From positions 15,015,828 through 15,079,827 of the forward strand of contig CM067069.1 of the NCBI GenBank assembly GCA_033980235.1: a stretch of 64,000 bases of DNA. Reading direction: 5' to 3'. The stretch comes from Diadema setosum. Lineage: Eukaryota > Echinodermata > Echinoidea > Diadematoida > Diadematidae. A program made the position numbers and the translations under genes. Below the pieces are notes generated by a model. It did no database searches. It saw nothing but the letters and a program-made list of their open reading frames with translations, and had not been told where the DNA came from. This document shows, piece after piece, positions 12,423-25,700 of this stretch (its first letter is position 1; each line of letters begins with the position of its first letter).

Positions 12423-13872
12423 ATTTGTGATCAAAAATCATATTTGATGCTCTACTTCAATTCATTTTTACTCAATGAATGGCCATCATTTAGAATGTTC
12501 CACTTTTTGTTTCGTATTTGACCGGTTTTGAAATTACCAAAAACACATCTTTGAATGTATTACTTTGTGGTTGATTTTTTCGGTTTTACTCACATGGAAT
12601 TGAACACTTAATCTAAGAATGGCCCATAAGTTACAAGTTATCTGATTACATTGTTTTTTCATATTTTATTTTCTTCATAAATTTTGTTTCATACATTCTA
12701 GATCAGATTCTATCCCACAATCACAGTTTATTAGGCCTTTTACGCCATTACGGATTGACAGTTAAATCAAAAGTAGACACCCTGACTATTAGTGATAGCC
12801 CTACCTTTCTGTGTAGAGTATATTTACACAAATGTATTACAGGACATTATAGTAATTCAGAGCGCATATTATATCTCTGTGCATAAATAATTACATATAC
12901 ACATTTGTATGTGGCATGAGTAGTGGGACTTTGCAGACCTAGATCTATATCACTGAGTGTTGTATGGGCTGAAATCGCCCAAAGAAAGTGTTTATTGTCC
13001 TTGCACCTTTTACTCAATAGCAGTCCAACACTTTCATACAGCTAACAAGTGCTAGAAATCTTGTAGCCAGCTATGTTTGTGTCATGATTTAACGTTATTG
13101 CCTTGTTGTAATAAATGTCTTGCATATTTGAAGAGTTTGTTCGCAAAAACTGGTAAGTCCATATTTGCCAAATGGAGATATTTGCGATTAAAGGTCAAGA
13201 AAAATAAAGAGAATAATAAGAAAATTTTTGCTTCTTTTGACCATAACTACAAAAATGTACCTTTATATACCATGTAGTGACTAATATATCATTTAAAAGG
13301 TATTATTTTGTACTTTATGACAGAGACCGTACTTCAAAATCTTCAAAAATGGACTTATCAGTTTTTGCAAACAAACTCTTCATTTGTAGGCTTAAGTTAC
13401 AATTTCAAAATGAGGATCAGGTGAAATATGTCTAGTGATTTGCATTCTTTATCATCTGTGTATTTTGTTGAAAGGTAAAATTATTAAAGGTTCTGCTCAC
13501 CAGCATTAAACTGTTTAGAGCTAGTACTAGTCTTTTTATTGGGGTAGGCCCCTAACTGATGTTTTGTCCATCTGTATTCTGTATTAATAGATTTTTTTTT
13601 TTTAATTTGAAAACACACAAAAGAAGGGAAATTATGCAATAAGTTATGAAAAGACAATGTAAAATGTGTCTGAATGTGAAGTGCTTACATCATTGTTGAC
13701 AGGATAGTTCTGGGATGATCTGTGAGACAAACTATATGTCAAAGGTCAGGTTGTAATTTTTTATGTGCTTGATGAAATACATATTGTAGTTCCAACAGGC
13801 AACAGTATCTGAATAAGGTATTGATGCAGTTTCATCAACTTTTGCTTAAAAAATGAGTGCTGTGCCCATATG
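12423..13872. other. gene-free stretch
   Basis: AT-rich sequence with no frame or motif I can assign. Confidence 0.5.
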
Positions 13873-14341
13873 CAGGGCTCCACACTAACTTTTTTTTTGG
13901 TGGCCCGATTGGGCCACCTAAATCATCAACTTCAAATTTTTGGTGGCCCGAGAGAAAAATTTGGTGCCCCCCCCCCCCCAAAAAAAAAAAAAAAAAACCC
14001 ACAAAACAATAAAAGTCCTTTTTTTTTGTTTAAATGAGTCAAATATTTAAGTTTTATAGTTCATAGTAAGAATTGGAAGCTGGACATATCAACTCATAAA
14101 TAAACCTCAACAAACTTGCAACACTCACTCTCAGGCACTCATTCAGTCCTTTTTATCCATCCTTTAAACAAATTTAACTGCTAATTTCCGGTGCAAAAAG
14201 TTCTGAATTTATTGATATACTTTTCAAAAAATTTTGGTGACCAGAGGCAGGCCACCAAATTTGCCCATTTTTTAAATTGGTGGCCCGACTTTCATTTTTG
14301 GTGGCCCTGGGCCACTGGGCCACCATTAGTGTCGAGCCCTG
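13873..14341. mobile_element. CAGGGCTCCACAC element, copy 1, with 7-bp TSD
   Basis: It begins CAGGGCTCCACACTAAC and ends GTTAGTGTCGAGCCCTG-like (TTAGTGTCGAGCCCTG). Inverted GGTGGCCC and GGGCCACC words occur inside both ends. The flanks carry the same 7 bp, CCATATG (13866-13872 and 14342-14348). The 469-bp body contains a C-then-A homopolymer run and has no coding potential. Its superfamily is uncertain: hAT and P elements usually give 8 bp, while some other groups give 6-7. Confidence 0.8.
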
Positions 14342-14818
14342 CCATATGCAAAGAATTTACTCTATCATTTCCGTTCAAAATTAAAGGAAAATCAGGAGTT
14401 CAAAATCAAGGTCCAATTTGTATATCTTATTGTTTTGTAAAGTAAAACATACATATCTAATGCATTTGATTAAGTTTGAATATGTATGTAAGATGTAAGA
14501 AGTACTCTAATGGGCATCTGCCTTGCCTGTTGATATAAAAATATACAAGAATAAAATAGTTTATGTTGTGTGCACATTGAAGTGAAAAGATTTAGATGGC
14601 ATGGTACTCTTTTCATTGCACTTAGTTGTCTGTCTAAACCGTCTGACAGATTACTGTCAAGTTCATCCCCTTTCCCTTATCAATGTTTAAAAGTTAAAAG
14701 CTTACTTGTAGATGGCTTCTTGAGAAACTAGAAGTTTACCACTATGATTACTGGTATCACTGCACGGTCATTCATTAAAATGTATACTGATTAGCATGAT
14801 TTTTGTGAGCTGCATTAA

Positions 14819-15214
14819 AGGAACATTCCAAATGATTTTTATAGTGTCACATATGGTACATAAATCGAGATTTGTGAAATTTATTGTGGTCCTTGAGCAG
14901 TGTTGATGACATAGGAGCCTCACATATTTTAGAAATGTAGCAGTTTAATTCCATTACAATACTGCTTGCTTAACAAGTTTACCTGTGCAGAATCAATGCA
15001 TGCCTTCTTCTTTTGTTCTGCTTCCTTGAGCCCCAACTAATGCATGCTTATGGTGAGGCTGCATGTCTTCCTTGTTCATTGCAATTTGTTATAGATTTTG
15101 AAAATATTTTTATTTGTCTTTCAAATCATTATGAATTATGAAACTCTGTACTAAGTAATAACTGATTTATAGTTGTTCAAATGTAAAAGTCTGAAAATCA
15201 TCTGGAGGTCTCCT
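14819..15214. mobile_element. TTAA-flanked MITE family 1, copy 1
   Basis: The left end AGGAACATTCCAAATGATTTT is inverted at the right end (AAAATCATCTGGAGGTCTCCT). TTAA stands on both sides (14815-14818 and 15215-15218). TTAA targets are used by piggyBac and Kolobok elements. A second copy lies in a MAN1B1 intron (44937-45397) and shares the interior CATTGTGGTCCTTGAGCAG, which confirms a dispersed family. Confidence 0.75.
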
Positions 15215-15218
15215 TTAA

Positions 15219-15960
15219 AGGAGAGTGAAACCCAAATATTATACATGGTGTATGTGGATTGAGGGAATGTAGCCAGCAATACTAAGTAGAACACATCAAT
15301 GAAGTTTGAGAAAAGGTAGACAATCCGTTCAAAAGTAACAAATTTTTGAAAAGTTCTGCCATTGTCAGATGAGAAGACTACAACATCTTATGGCATCACA
15401 TCGGACAGCAATATAAAGAAAATTCAACATATTTTCACTTTTCTAGCATAGTGGGAGGGGAATTGATAAACAGTGTATCTCTTTCGCAGGGCTCCACACT
15501 AACTTTTATTTTTGGTGGCCCAAAGGCAAACATCCGACCTTTTTTGGTGGCCCGATCAGGCCACCAAATTCTTCATTTCTGAAATTTTGGTGGCCCGACG
15601 TGCGTTTTTGGTGGCCCTGGGCCACCGGGCCACCGTTAGTGTCGAGCCCTGTCTTTCGTTAAGGAGACCTGGGAAATAGTTTACCCTTAACACATATCAG
15701 TAACAAGTTGAGTGAATGAATGTTCTTTACATAAGAAATTGAATTTCATGGAATTCATTTTGTATTTTCTCTTTTATTGTTGTCCATACGTGACATATCA
15801 CAGGATGTTGTCTTCTCATGCAGTGATGGTGGCACCATAACTTTTACAAATTCATAACTTTTCAATGGATCATCCAATCTCCCTCAAACTTTGCTGATGT
15901 GTTCTACTTACATGTGCTGCATTCACTCAATTAACGTGTGTATTTGGGTTTCATTCCCCT
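15219..15960. mobile_element. TTAA-flanked MITE family 2, copy 1
   Basis: The left end AGGAGAGTGAAACCCAAAT is matched by TTTGGGTTTCATTCCCCT at the right end. TTAA lies at 15215-15218 and 15961-15964. The left TTAA is shared with the neighbouring family 1 element, so the two abut exactly. The interior also folds back over most of its length (GATGAGAAGACTACAACATC pairs with the GATGTTGTCTTCTCATGC region). The 165-bp element at 15487-15651 is inserted within it. A partial relative is at 49705-49930. Confidence 0.75.
15487..15651. mobile_element. CAGGGCTCCACAC element, copy 2, with 7-bp TSD
   Basis: A 165-bp short form of the element at 13873-14341, with the same ends and internal GGTGGCCC/GGGCCACC words. 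The flanking 7 bp TCTTTCG are identical on both sides (15480-15486 and 15652-15658). It is nested inside the TTAA element spanning 15219-15960, so it is the younger insertion. Confidence 0.85.
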
Positions 15961-16346
15961 TTAAAAGTTGGAGCTGGTGTGAAAAAAAAAGAATGCTAAC
16001 AAATCTAACATTGTTACTTACTCAGAGAAATCTGTGCTAATCTTGGCTTTTTCTTTTCTGGTGATGGTGCCTGGGGGTCAAATTTTGTTTGTGCACGGCA
16101 AGACATGTTTCTGGTCGCCATCACGTCCTGTGACAGAAACTGGAGGGACCTTTAAAGCTACATTGCTTCTGCTTTCTCTGCTGCTATTTTCCAAGATAAC
16201 TGTACCCATATTAAAATCTGATCTTGACTACAGCTTGGAGGACGAAGGGAGACACATTTTTATCCTGCCTGCCAGCAAGCATTAAAAAAAAGGGGCTGCA
16301 GTTGGCTGTACAGACTCTTGGCTGTTGAGGGCGCCGTGGCGCAGCC

Positions 16347-16745
16347 ATGATAGGGTTGAGCCTTCGCTTCCGTCACATCTATACATTCCGTTCAGTGCTG
16401 GCGCCATCTCTTGGCGGATGCCGAATCACCTTTTCTCATAATACTGTGCCACAGCCGGTCTTGAGATCAGTTAGGACTGTGTTTGCTCACCAAATCTGCA
16501 GCCTCACTCAAGCACAGAATCACCTTGTCAAGCCCCGATTCCTCACCTTCGCCAAAGGACTGCCACTGACGGGGAAGTGTCGCGCAGCCGAGGCAGCAAT
16601 GAGGGACTTGATGCACATTGCGTCGCTGGGGAGCAGTGCGGCTCACGTTGCCAGCGCGTCTCCGAAGAAACCAGAGCAGGATGCAGACGCAGAAAAGTGC
16701 ATCTCGGATGAGCCTATCGTTGGCTCGACGGAAGAAGTTTATCAG
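16347..16745 (+). CDS. FPGS: FPGS exon 1: presequence and start
   Basis: 133 codons ending ...STEEVYQ at the donor CAG|GTAGGC. It begins with a basic, hydroxylated leader ([10 protein letters not shown]) and ends where the conserved catalytic region begins. Internal Met85 and Met89 are candidate cytosolic starts. An in-frame TGA 18 nt upstream of the ATG rules out a longer N-terminus unless an intron intervenes. Confidence 0.9.
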
Positions 16746-19700
16746 GTAGGCATGATGTGTTACAACATCATTCATGTAGATGCTGTTTTAAGAACATCTT
16801 ATTTCTGTGTTATTTATTTATTTTTTAATCTAATTGTAGGTATCATCCCTCTTTACTATTATACACAGGTATTTATGCATATATATACACCATATTAGTA
16901 ATAATACATATATATACAAAAAGAGCATGCACATATTGAGATATAAATATGAGCGTATATAATTGTATACAAACATTGTGTATGACTTATTGAATATAAG
17001 AAAACATTTGAAAAAGGTACCAAACAAACAGAAGATAGCTTGCCAGCATATTTGAATGATTAGAGATTCATCAATAGACGTGTCACTGCACTTTTCTTGT
17101 TGTTTTCTCAATATTGGTGTTGACATGACATATCATTGGTTTGTCCATGTAGTATATTAGATATATATGTCCATTTTTGGTAGGTAAATGTGAATTTTTT
17201 TAAATGTCTGTAGGAAGCTGTAAGGAGACTTAACACACTACAGTCAAATGCCAAGACCATTGATGAGATCAAGAAGAACAGAGACCGAGGCGCCTACAAG
17301 AACATCCCCGACGTCATCGACTACGCCAGCCGAGTTGGAATATCGGTGAGTGCATCTATTCAGTTGTTTTTACTTCAGTGATTTAAAGGGAGAGATCAAG
17401 TCTTACTGTCAAGGACGTTTGGAAAACTCAAATGATTTATTAACATCTGCTTTCGTGATATGAGAACTATGTCTTCTGCAATGATGCTGCATAGGGTCAT
17501 ATAGAGCTTCCATCATAATTTCTTTGTTTTATTCTTTGTTAAAATGGTGTAGGCTGACATGAAATTCTGTGGACTTTTTTGTCTGTTTTTCAGCTGAAAT
17601 CATCTGTAGACTCCAAAGCATGTGTGCGCAGCCTGGTCTGTCTGATAAGGATGGGAATGATGTAACCAGCTCCAGTTTTCAGTTATTGGGTTGATAGCCA
17701 TGCACATTTTGCATTTGATCTGAATGACCTTTGACCAGAGATTGTGTACCTTACAATCAGCCAAGGTGTCAGTAGACTAGACGGTAAACACTGTTCTTAA
17801 CATCGGTGGTGAGCAGTGGTAGGTACAAGGATGTATCGGGAGTGGGGTGTGTAGGTCATGGTAAAATAGATTAGGCAAGGATGGCCTCCCCCCCCCCCCC
17901 TTTTTTTTTTTCTTTTTTGTGGTATTGTCAGACTGAGCCAGGGGTGTAGACATGTTCATGCATCGATGAACACTTGCCTTTGTAAAGTAGCATACAGATA
18001 TTGTCATTTCATCTTTTCCAGCCAGCAGTTTCTTTGAATGTTGTGTGGGAAGGTTTTATACTGTTTGCCATTGACTCTTACATATCACACAGTTTTGTTG
18101 TTGTTTTTTTCCTAAACCAGTATGAGACAGTTATTTGCACCATTGTGGGTCCGTAAATTTATTGGTGGGTTTCATATAGCATTGTTGATAGTAATGCAAA
18201 CCCTGTTTGTTTAAGAGACAGAATTCCTTCTAATTTTTGACATTGGAGAGTGTTTTCTGTCATAAACTTACAGGAAAGTGACAAAATATTGACATACTGT
18301 ACCATAGCAGCTCGCAATCTTGTATTTATCCCAACAGGTTTATGCTCACAGATTTTTAAACCCAAACATTTGTAGAGTCATTGTGCTTACAAGTAAGCCA
18401 AACAAGAGATGCCCCTCAAACCCCACCCATTTTGGTGTTACAAGGTGACATATGTACCGGTACATTCAAGTACTACACATTCAGGTACCACTGAAAGAAA
18501 GCAGACACAAATGTTCATTCACAGAAATGCATGATTTGATGATTCTTGCAAATGTTCAAGCATAAGTAAAGTATACCTACAAGTTCTATATTGATTTTCT
18601 CTTTTTCAATTCAGTGCAATTTGACTTTATTTCCTTCCAACAAAAGGTACTATATTACAAAGTATATATTTGACAGACTATATTGTTCAGCAGTTTGTAA
18701 GAAATACATTGTACAAGTCATAAAGTGTAATACAAAATACGTAATACAAAATATATGTGTTGGCAAGAAGAAAATCATTGCATAGAATGGATCAGGATCT
18801 CACTGAAATACCAAATATGCATTTTCAATTCTGATATCAACCAACAATATCTCGACAAGAGAAAATATTGCGTGATGATGGGATACAGCTGAAGATTATT
18901 ATGATGTAAAGTGGGGTTACACTTCTAAAGAATGATGAGGGCTGTCATGGGTAGTTTTGCTGGTTGGCATTCACATATTGTTGCTGCCCAATAGCATTTG
19001 ACAAGTTATGACTGACCTTGTGGTATACAGAATGGATGTGAATTTTTCATATTATGGTAGAGTGTGCATTTAAAATATGTGTGCAAGTCTGGCAAAGCTG
19101 CAGCTCCATGTCAAAGGCTGTGCTTAACGCAGCATTATTATCACGCATTGGTGCAGTCTTTTATCATTGGTTGATCGAGCAATTAGTGAAGCCTGTATTT
19201 TATGATTTTCTTCCTCGTGCAATCTCTCCTACAATGTAGTTTCCGCAAGAAGTACAGAATACTGTAGTCTTTTGTCATTGTTAGACCATGTGATCATTGC
19301 AGCTTCTGATTTGTAATAATTTTCCATCTGATGGCATGGCTTTCTTTGTTTTTTCCGCAAGAAGTACAAATTAAAATACTACTGTGTCCTTGATCATTTG
19401 AGAACTATAGTCACCAGACACACACATGCTTTTGTATGCACACTGTACTCAGTGACTCTGTGCGCTGTCTTGGGATAGGAAATGGAGACTCAGATATGAG
19501 GTCTTCCTTCAGATAAGCAACAGCAAGCAAGGACTCTGCCTGATTCAGTAACCTCGTGATGACTCTGTGCTTGTTCCTGTCACGGGTTTACCATTTGCAG
19601 ACCCCATGGGACTGTTCCAAGACTCCATAGACTCGATTAAATGTGGACCACAGATCACCCGAGTTGTATCTCGTGTGATCCAAACAGAGAAATTTACATG

Positions 19701-22700
19701 GAACAGCAACATGATTTAAAATGCATGGATCACCTTTGTTTCTTTCTCTTTTTTTTGGATCCAAATATGGAAATTTACTGAGAGCAGCACTATGATTTAA
19801 AATTCTCTACCACTTGATCTTTGTGTTTGCTTTGATAGATAGATAGTGTAAAATAAGATGAACAGAACGGGATGAGTGTCATCAAAATTGGCATTGAAAT
19901 GGGAAAGTTGTATTTTACAAGTAAACAGTCATGTTTTTACCCCCCCCCCCCAAAAAAAAAAAAGCATGCACCACTCGATAGATGTAGATGGGATAAAATA
20001 AGATGAACAGAATGTGAAGAGTGTCATCAAAATTGGCACAGAAATGGTAAAGTTGTGGTATTTTAAATAGTACCTCGCCCCCCCCCCCCCCAAAAAAAAA
20101 AAGTAAGAAAGAAGATGACATTAGTGGAAGTTGCAACCCTTCATTCAAATTAGCAGAGGTGATGGTGTCATCACCTCTCATGTCCCTCACTGAATAATGA
20201 ACAAATTATTCACTAAAGATCCTTTATGACAGGAAATCTTGAAATGAGAATTAGACTGATCCTTCACGTCAAATTATAGTACATTTAACTAATCAATGAT
20301 GACTTCTAGCTGGGAAGACATTGCACTTGCCAAGTCATCATTCAAAAACATGGTTTTGATAATTTTGTTGTAGTGTGTGTTTGTGTATGTGTGTATGTAC
20401 AAACCACTGGGGATGGTCATAAGTATACCCCCACCTTCCGCCAATTTGTGTATTTGGTTGCAACAGACGTTACTGTTTTGTGGAACCTTGTGGAACTTTG
20501 AAGTTCCTTAACTTTCTTATTTTGTTTTGTTTGCGAATGGGAAAATGAATAGATGAAAGAATGAATGCATTAATGTTTCCTTACTTGTATTGCAAATTCT
20601 ACACAGTGAATGACTGTTTAAAATAGTGATGCAATGATAGAAGATATAGATACCGGTAGATACCGAGATGCGAAGTGACATGCTGATGACATTGCAAGAC
20701 ACGTCCAAAGTAATATTACTGTATACGCCATATATTTCGCGAGTCTAAAATTTCGCGAATCGGGAACTCTCGACAATTTCGCGAGTGGTTAAATTCGCGA
20801 TCGTGGAGTCTTGTACTGGAACGGAGAAGTGTACACGCGTTCGTTACATTCACATCGGGATCAGGGTCAATATTTTCGTGTTACTTTAATTTTGTGAATA
20901 GCACCTGACTCGTAAAATTTGCGAAAATAAAAACCTCGCGAAATATTCAGTGTATACAGTAGTTCAGGCATGCTATTCTGTTCAACCTGTTTGATCAGTA
21001 AATATAATTTCAATTAAGATAAGGCATTGTTATTACAGTCAGAAGCCAAATGCAAATTCAGTTTGTTAAATCTGGTGATAGAGTTTGACGGCCAAGATTT
21101 TAATCTCTGTCACAGCTTGATAGGCTGGATGACCTGTCGGTGATCCACGTGGCCGGGACCAAGGGCAAAGGGTCAGTCTGTGCCTTCACGGAGAGCATTC
21201 TGCGGTCAAGTGGCTTCAAGACAGGATTTTACAGGTAAAGAGAAGGCCATCGGCAGCATGTCTGCCACAATCACCAAGATGCGGCTCAGAAATAGAAATT
21301 GGGATCAAGTCTTCCAACTCTTGATGATGATGATGATGATCCACGGCATTTTTATAGCACCATAAACCTGTCAAAACATTCAAAAGCGCAGAAACTCTTG
21401 TTCGAAAAGCAAATGCTCTGAACAAAGTTATGGGAAGTGTCACCTAGGTAAAGGGGAAAATCTGTCTGGAGTTGAATTCAATCTTGGAAGAAAGTGTCTT
21501 TTAGGTTTTAAACAGTGTATGTGAAGTACAAGTCAGGTAAAGGCAAAATCTTTCTGCAGCTGAAGTCATTGTATGTATGTCTTGAAACAATGTATCTGTA
21601 AGCTTTAAATGAAAATATGCAAAGAGTCGAGAAATCTGTAATTGAATTCATCGTGTATTTAGTCTTGAAATGAAGTGTCCTTACACACTGTTCCTTTTGA
21701 ATCAAAAAAAAAAAACAAAAAACCAATCAGTTAAAGAGACAATCTGTTTCTAGTTGAATTTGATGTATTTGCTCACAGTGGATATTTTAGATTTAAATGA
21801 AAAAAAAAAAGGGAGGTGCACAACAGTGTGACCTTTGTTCAGCAAGTTTGTAGAATTCACTATGTCACATTTCATAGCTATGTTAATAAGGGTCCTTTGA
21901 CAAAGAGGCTGGAAATAGAGGATTCTTTTTAAGGTTTTTTTTTTTTGTGGTATGACTTTTATGTCAGTAGTTGTATTGACTGTTTAGAATGTGATGTGAT
22001 CTGCTTCTTATCAAGCAGACAGTCTTTGAACTTTAGCCGGCTGTCAGGGTTATGTTTGCTAATACATGTATCTTTACCATGCACTCTTGACATAGTTGAC
22101 TGTTATCTCAGCAATTCAAGGGGGACCATTTGTTGTAGAATTTCTTACTCTCTTCATCTCTGATGTCAGAACTGAAGATATTTGATTCCCTTAAGACCAC
22201 CTCATTTCTTGGGCTACTGTCATCTTTTTAATTGAGGCAGACATCTTTACACCTACTGTAAAGCGAGATAGTTTTGAGGCATGAAATTTTTGTCAATCAG
22301 AACTGACGACCTTTTTCACAGCATGAAATTGCGAATTGCCAATGACATTCAATGCATATGTTGTAGACAAGAACTTTTGCATGCATTTTAATTTTACACT
22401 CTGTGTATGTCTATTCAAGACTTTATGGTGTAGTGTATGTTCAACTCTTGTACTAGATAATCAATATGTCATGGCCAAGTTTCTTGGTGATACAAGCTGC
22501 TCTGCCATTACCGAATGTGATTATTTAGATGACTTATTAGGTACCGGTATTGACATTTTCTTCCCACTAACGCCGCCGTTGCCATGGTCACAGCTCCCCC
22601 CACCTTGTGGAGGTGCGAGAGAGGATCCGGCTGAACGGCAAGCCCATCTCCAAGGAGGACTTTGCCAAGTATTTCTTCAAGGTCTACAATCGGCTGGATG

Positions 22701-25700
22701 CCACCAAGGACCAGTACCAGGGCAAGATGCCGGCCTACTTCCGCTTTCTCACCGTCATGGCATTCCAGGTTTTCCTGGAGGAGAAGGTACCGTCTTCACA
22801 TCACCTGTTTTTGCCCTTTTCTTTGTCCACTTTTAGAATTCCTACTCATTGTCTTGCATTACTGTATATGCCATATATTTTAATAGCGAGTCAAAATTTG
22901 AGCGAATTTCGACTTCCTGAAGATTTGGCGAGTGGTTAACTTTGCGATTGTGGAGTACAATACTGAATGGAGGCATGTAAATGTACAGTACACGTCACAT
23001 TCATATCGGGATCAGAGTCAATATTTTTGTGTGTTTTAAAATTTCGCGAATAGCGCCAGACTCGCGAAATTCGCGAAAATAAAAACCTCATGAAATATTT
23101 GGCGTATACAGTATATGACAGCTGTTGTGAGAGGAAGGTTGTGCTTGAAATGTGGATTGAAAAAAAAAAAGCTGTATAGTTATTTGCCTCGTGATCATAT
23201 ATAATATATGTATATATTTTTTTTTTTTCTGTTTTCACAGCCATGTTAGAAAAGTATTATCAGCTCCTCTCAATTTCGTAAATTTGGCCTGTGGGATAAT
23301 AGAGGCATTATTTTGATTGTCAGTTTAATAAAGCGACGTGTACAATACAGGCAAACAGAAATGGCAAACAGAGAGAGAGAGAGAGAAAAAAAAAACCCAG
23401 AAAGAATGAGAAGCTATATTGATCATAGTGGCCATATGCTTTTTCTATAGCTGTTATCACCAATATCTGTTTTCCCTTATAATGCAAGATCATAATAGGT
23501 CTATTTATAAATTTTTGTGTGAGTCATTGTTTGCCATTTCTATATCTTGTAAACTACAGTGTACATTTGTCACCTTATGCAGGTAATAAACTTCATGTTG
23601 TAAAATGTCATAAAATATCAATTACTGTGTTATGCACTGAAGTGCAGAAATAAAATTCTTCTGCTATAAAAAAGCAAATAAAATTAAATATCAAAATGGA
23701 GCGAGAAGGAAAGATTAAGCATTTCGTGGCATATCTCTTCCAGTTTTGAGGTATCTTGTGAAATTTTGTGCATAAAACAAGGTGTTTTTGTTTGTTTGTG
23801 TGTGTGTGTGTGAGTGTATATGTATATATATGAAGAATTACTGAGAAATTAATGGTCCCGAGTTGCTAACCGACTATAATTGTGCTGGAATCGTTGCAGG
23901 TGGATGTAGCTATCATGGAAGTTGGGATTGGTGGCGAATACGACTGTACAAACATCATAAGGTCAGTGAGGGTCGAGGAGCCGATTATTTCTCGCTACCT
24001 CATGTCTCCTTGAGGAAGTAATGTGAATGTCACCTTCTGAGGGACGTTGATTGCTCACAAAACAGGCGTGTTCGCACCATGCACTGTTGGGTCATGGCTT
24101 ATCTCTGAAAGTCCAAACAATGTCTCCTCAGGAGTAGATATTGAATGAAATGTGCTATCCTGCTTTACTATGTGGTGTACCAAATACCATGTACTATGCC
24201 GTGGCTTTATTTTATTTCTATTTTTTTTAATCAACTGATTTTTGTAGAAAATAACGCCAAAACATTCCCTTACATAGCACAATTATACAATATACTATCT
24301 CAACTCCAAGGCTCTCCTTGGCCCAGAGGGTTGGATTCTTTATCTTGATTTGGAGGGGGAGGGGGGGGGGGGGGTGGGTAGCAAAGACATGTATGTAGTT
24401 GGATTGAAGGGAAGATAGCAAAGACATGTATGTTGTTTAAGTTCGCACAAAGGGCATCCATACTTGAGCTACACATACACATGAATTATCAATGGCATAA
24501 ACATTTTAGGCAAAATGTTGTAAGGCCTAATTTACTTCTACATCAACCTTTCTCTTTCTTCGCATATGGCACAATGTGACTGGTTGATACCATTTGCTGA
24601 CTATTGCTAGTCACATGGGGTGAATATGAGGCGTCAGCATCATTAGCCAGTTTTTGTGGGTGGGTAGGTGGACCACTTCATCGGGTTAGCACCCTGGTCT
24701 TTGCTATTACGGTGGGATCTTTCATGTGCATGAGTTTTGGCTAGCTCACACAGGGGACCTCCATTTAATGTCCTATCCGACGGACAGAGTGTTTTGCCTC
24801 TTACTAGAGGGGATGGGATGATTACACACAGCATTGCTGAGCTAGACTTGGGAATCAAACCCGGGTCATTTGGATTGGGAGGCAGCGACGCCATACCGAC
24901 AGAGCCAAATCACCACCCTACTCTTTTTATCTCTCGGTACCCAGGAAACCCGTCGTAGTGGGCATCTCATCTCTGGGCGTGGACCACATCGGTGTTTTGG
25001 GCTCGACAGTAGACAAGATAGCTTGGCACAAGGCAGGCATCATTAAGGTGAGTCTAGCCTCCTCCTGGTAGGTGGTGGCAGATACCGGTAGCTTTGTGCC
25101 ACACCCAATTCATTTCCATACAGTTGTATGCAATTTGACTTGTACCACCACTCGCTGGATATTGACTTCCTGTAGATTTATGCACACAAAATCAATGCGC
25201 ACATGGAGACCAAGGAAAATACAAAGAATGTACCCCTCCCATTCCCACTGCAAATGAAAACTAGGGAAGAACAGTACAGTTTTTTAAATGGCCAGCTCAA
25301 ATGTCTGATACAGGTGATGATATCCAATATATCATCTGGGTCAAAAACTTATAATCAGATCCCTAGCAAATTTATAGAAACATTTATACTTCCAAGTGAA
25401 TGTTGGAATTTCTGGGTTGTTACAAATGTTGTAGTGTATAAATAAATTTTTGCTAAACTGTGGACACAGCTGCATGGAAAAAACAACAACAACATAACAC
25501 TTGTGTTTTGATTCATTAACTAGAGCAATTGCCAATTTTTTTTTCTTGCATGCCCTGCCATTAAATTGTTCTCCCTCAGGTTTTAACAAACCTCTGCCTG
25601 TCATAATCATTGGGTTACAAAATTGTATATCTCTACATTTCATGCTTCTAACCCAAACAATTGATTTCTCAAATGCTTTGAAATCGGCCTTTGAACAAAA

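Noticed and set aside
16467..16775. 102-codon antisense frame over FPGS exon 1
   Set aside because: Shadow of the coding exon.
21310..21440. GATGATGATGAT followed by CCACGGCATTTTTATAGCACC
   Set aside because: It looks like part of a common dispersed repeat, but I cannot find boundaries or a second copy here, so it is not listed as a feature.
22336..22836. 166-codon + strand frame over FPGS exon 4
   Set aside because: It reads exon 4 in the wrong frame. The conserved frame is the one giving [12 protein letters not shown].
24850..24917. Functional tRNA gene
   Set aside because: A- and B-box words are present, but no cloverleaf with a clear anticodon arm and acceptor stem can be drawn, and SINE-like body sequence follows.
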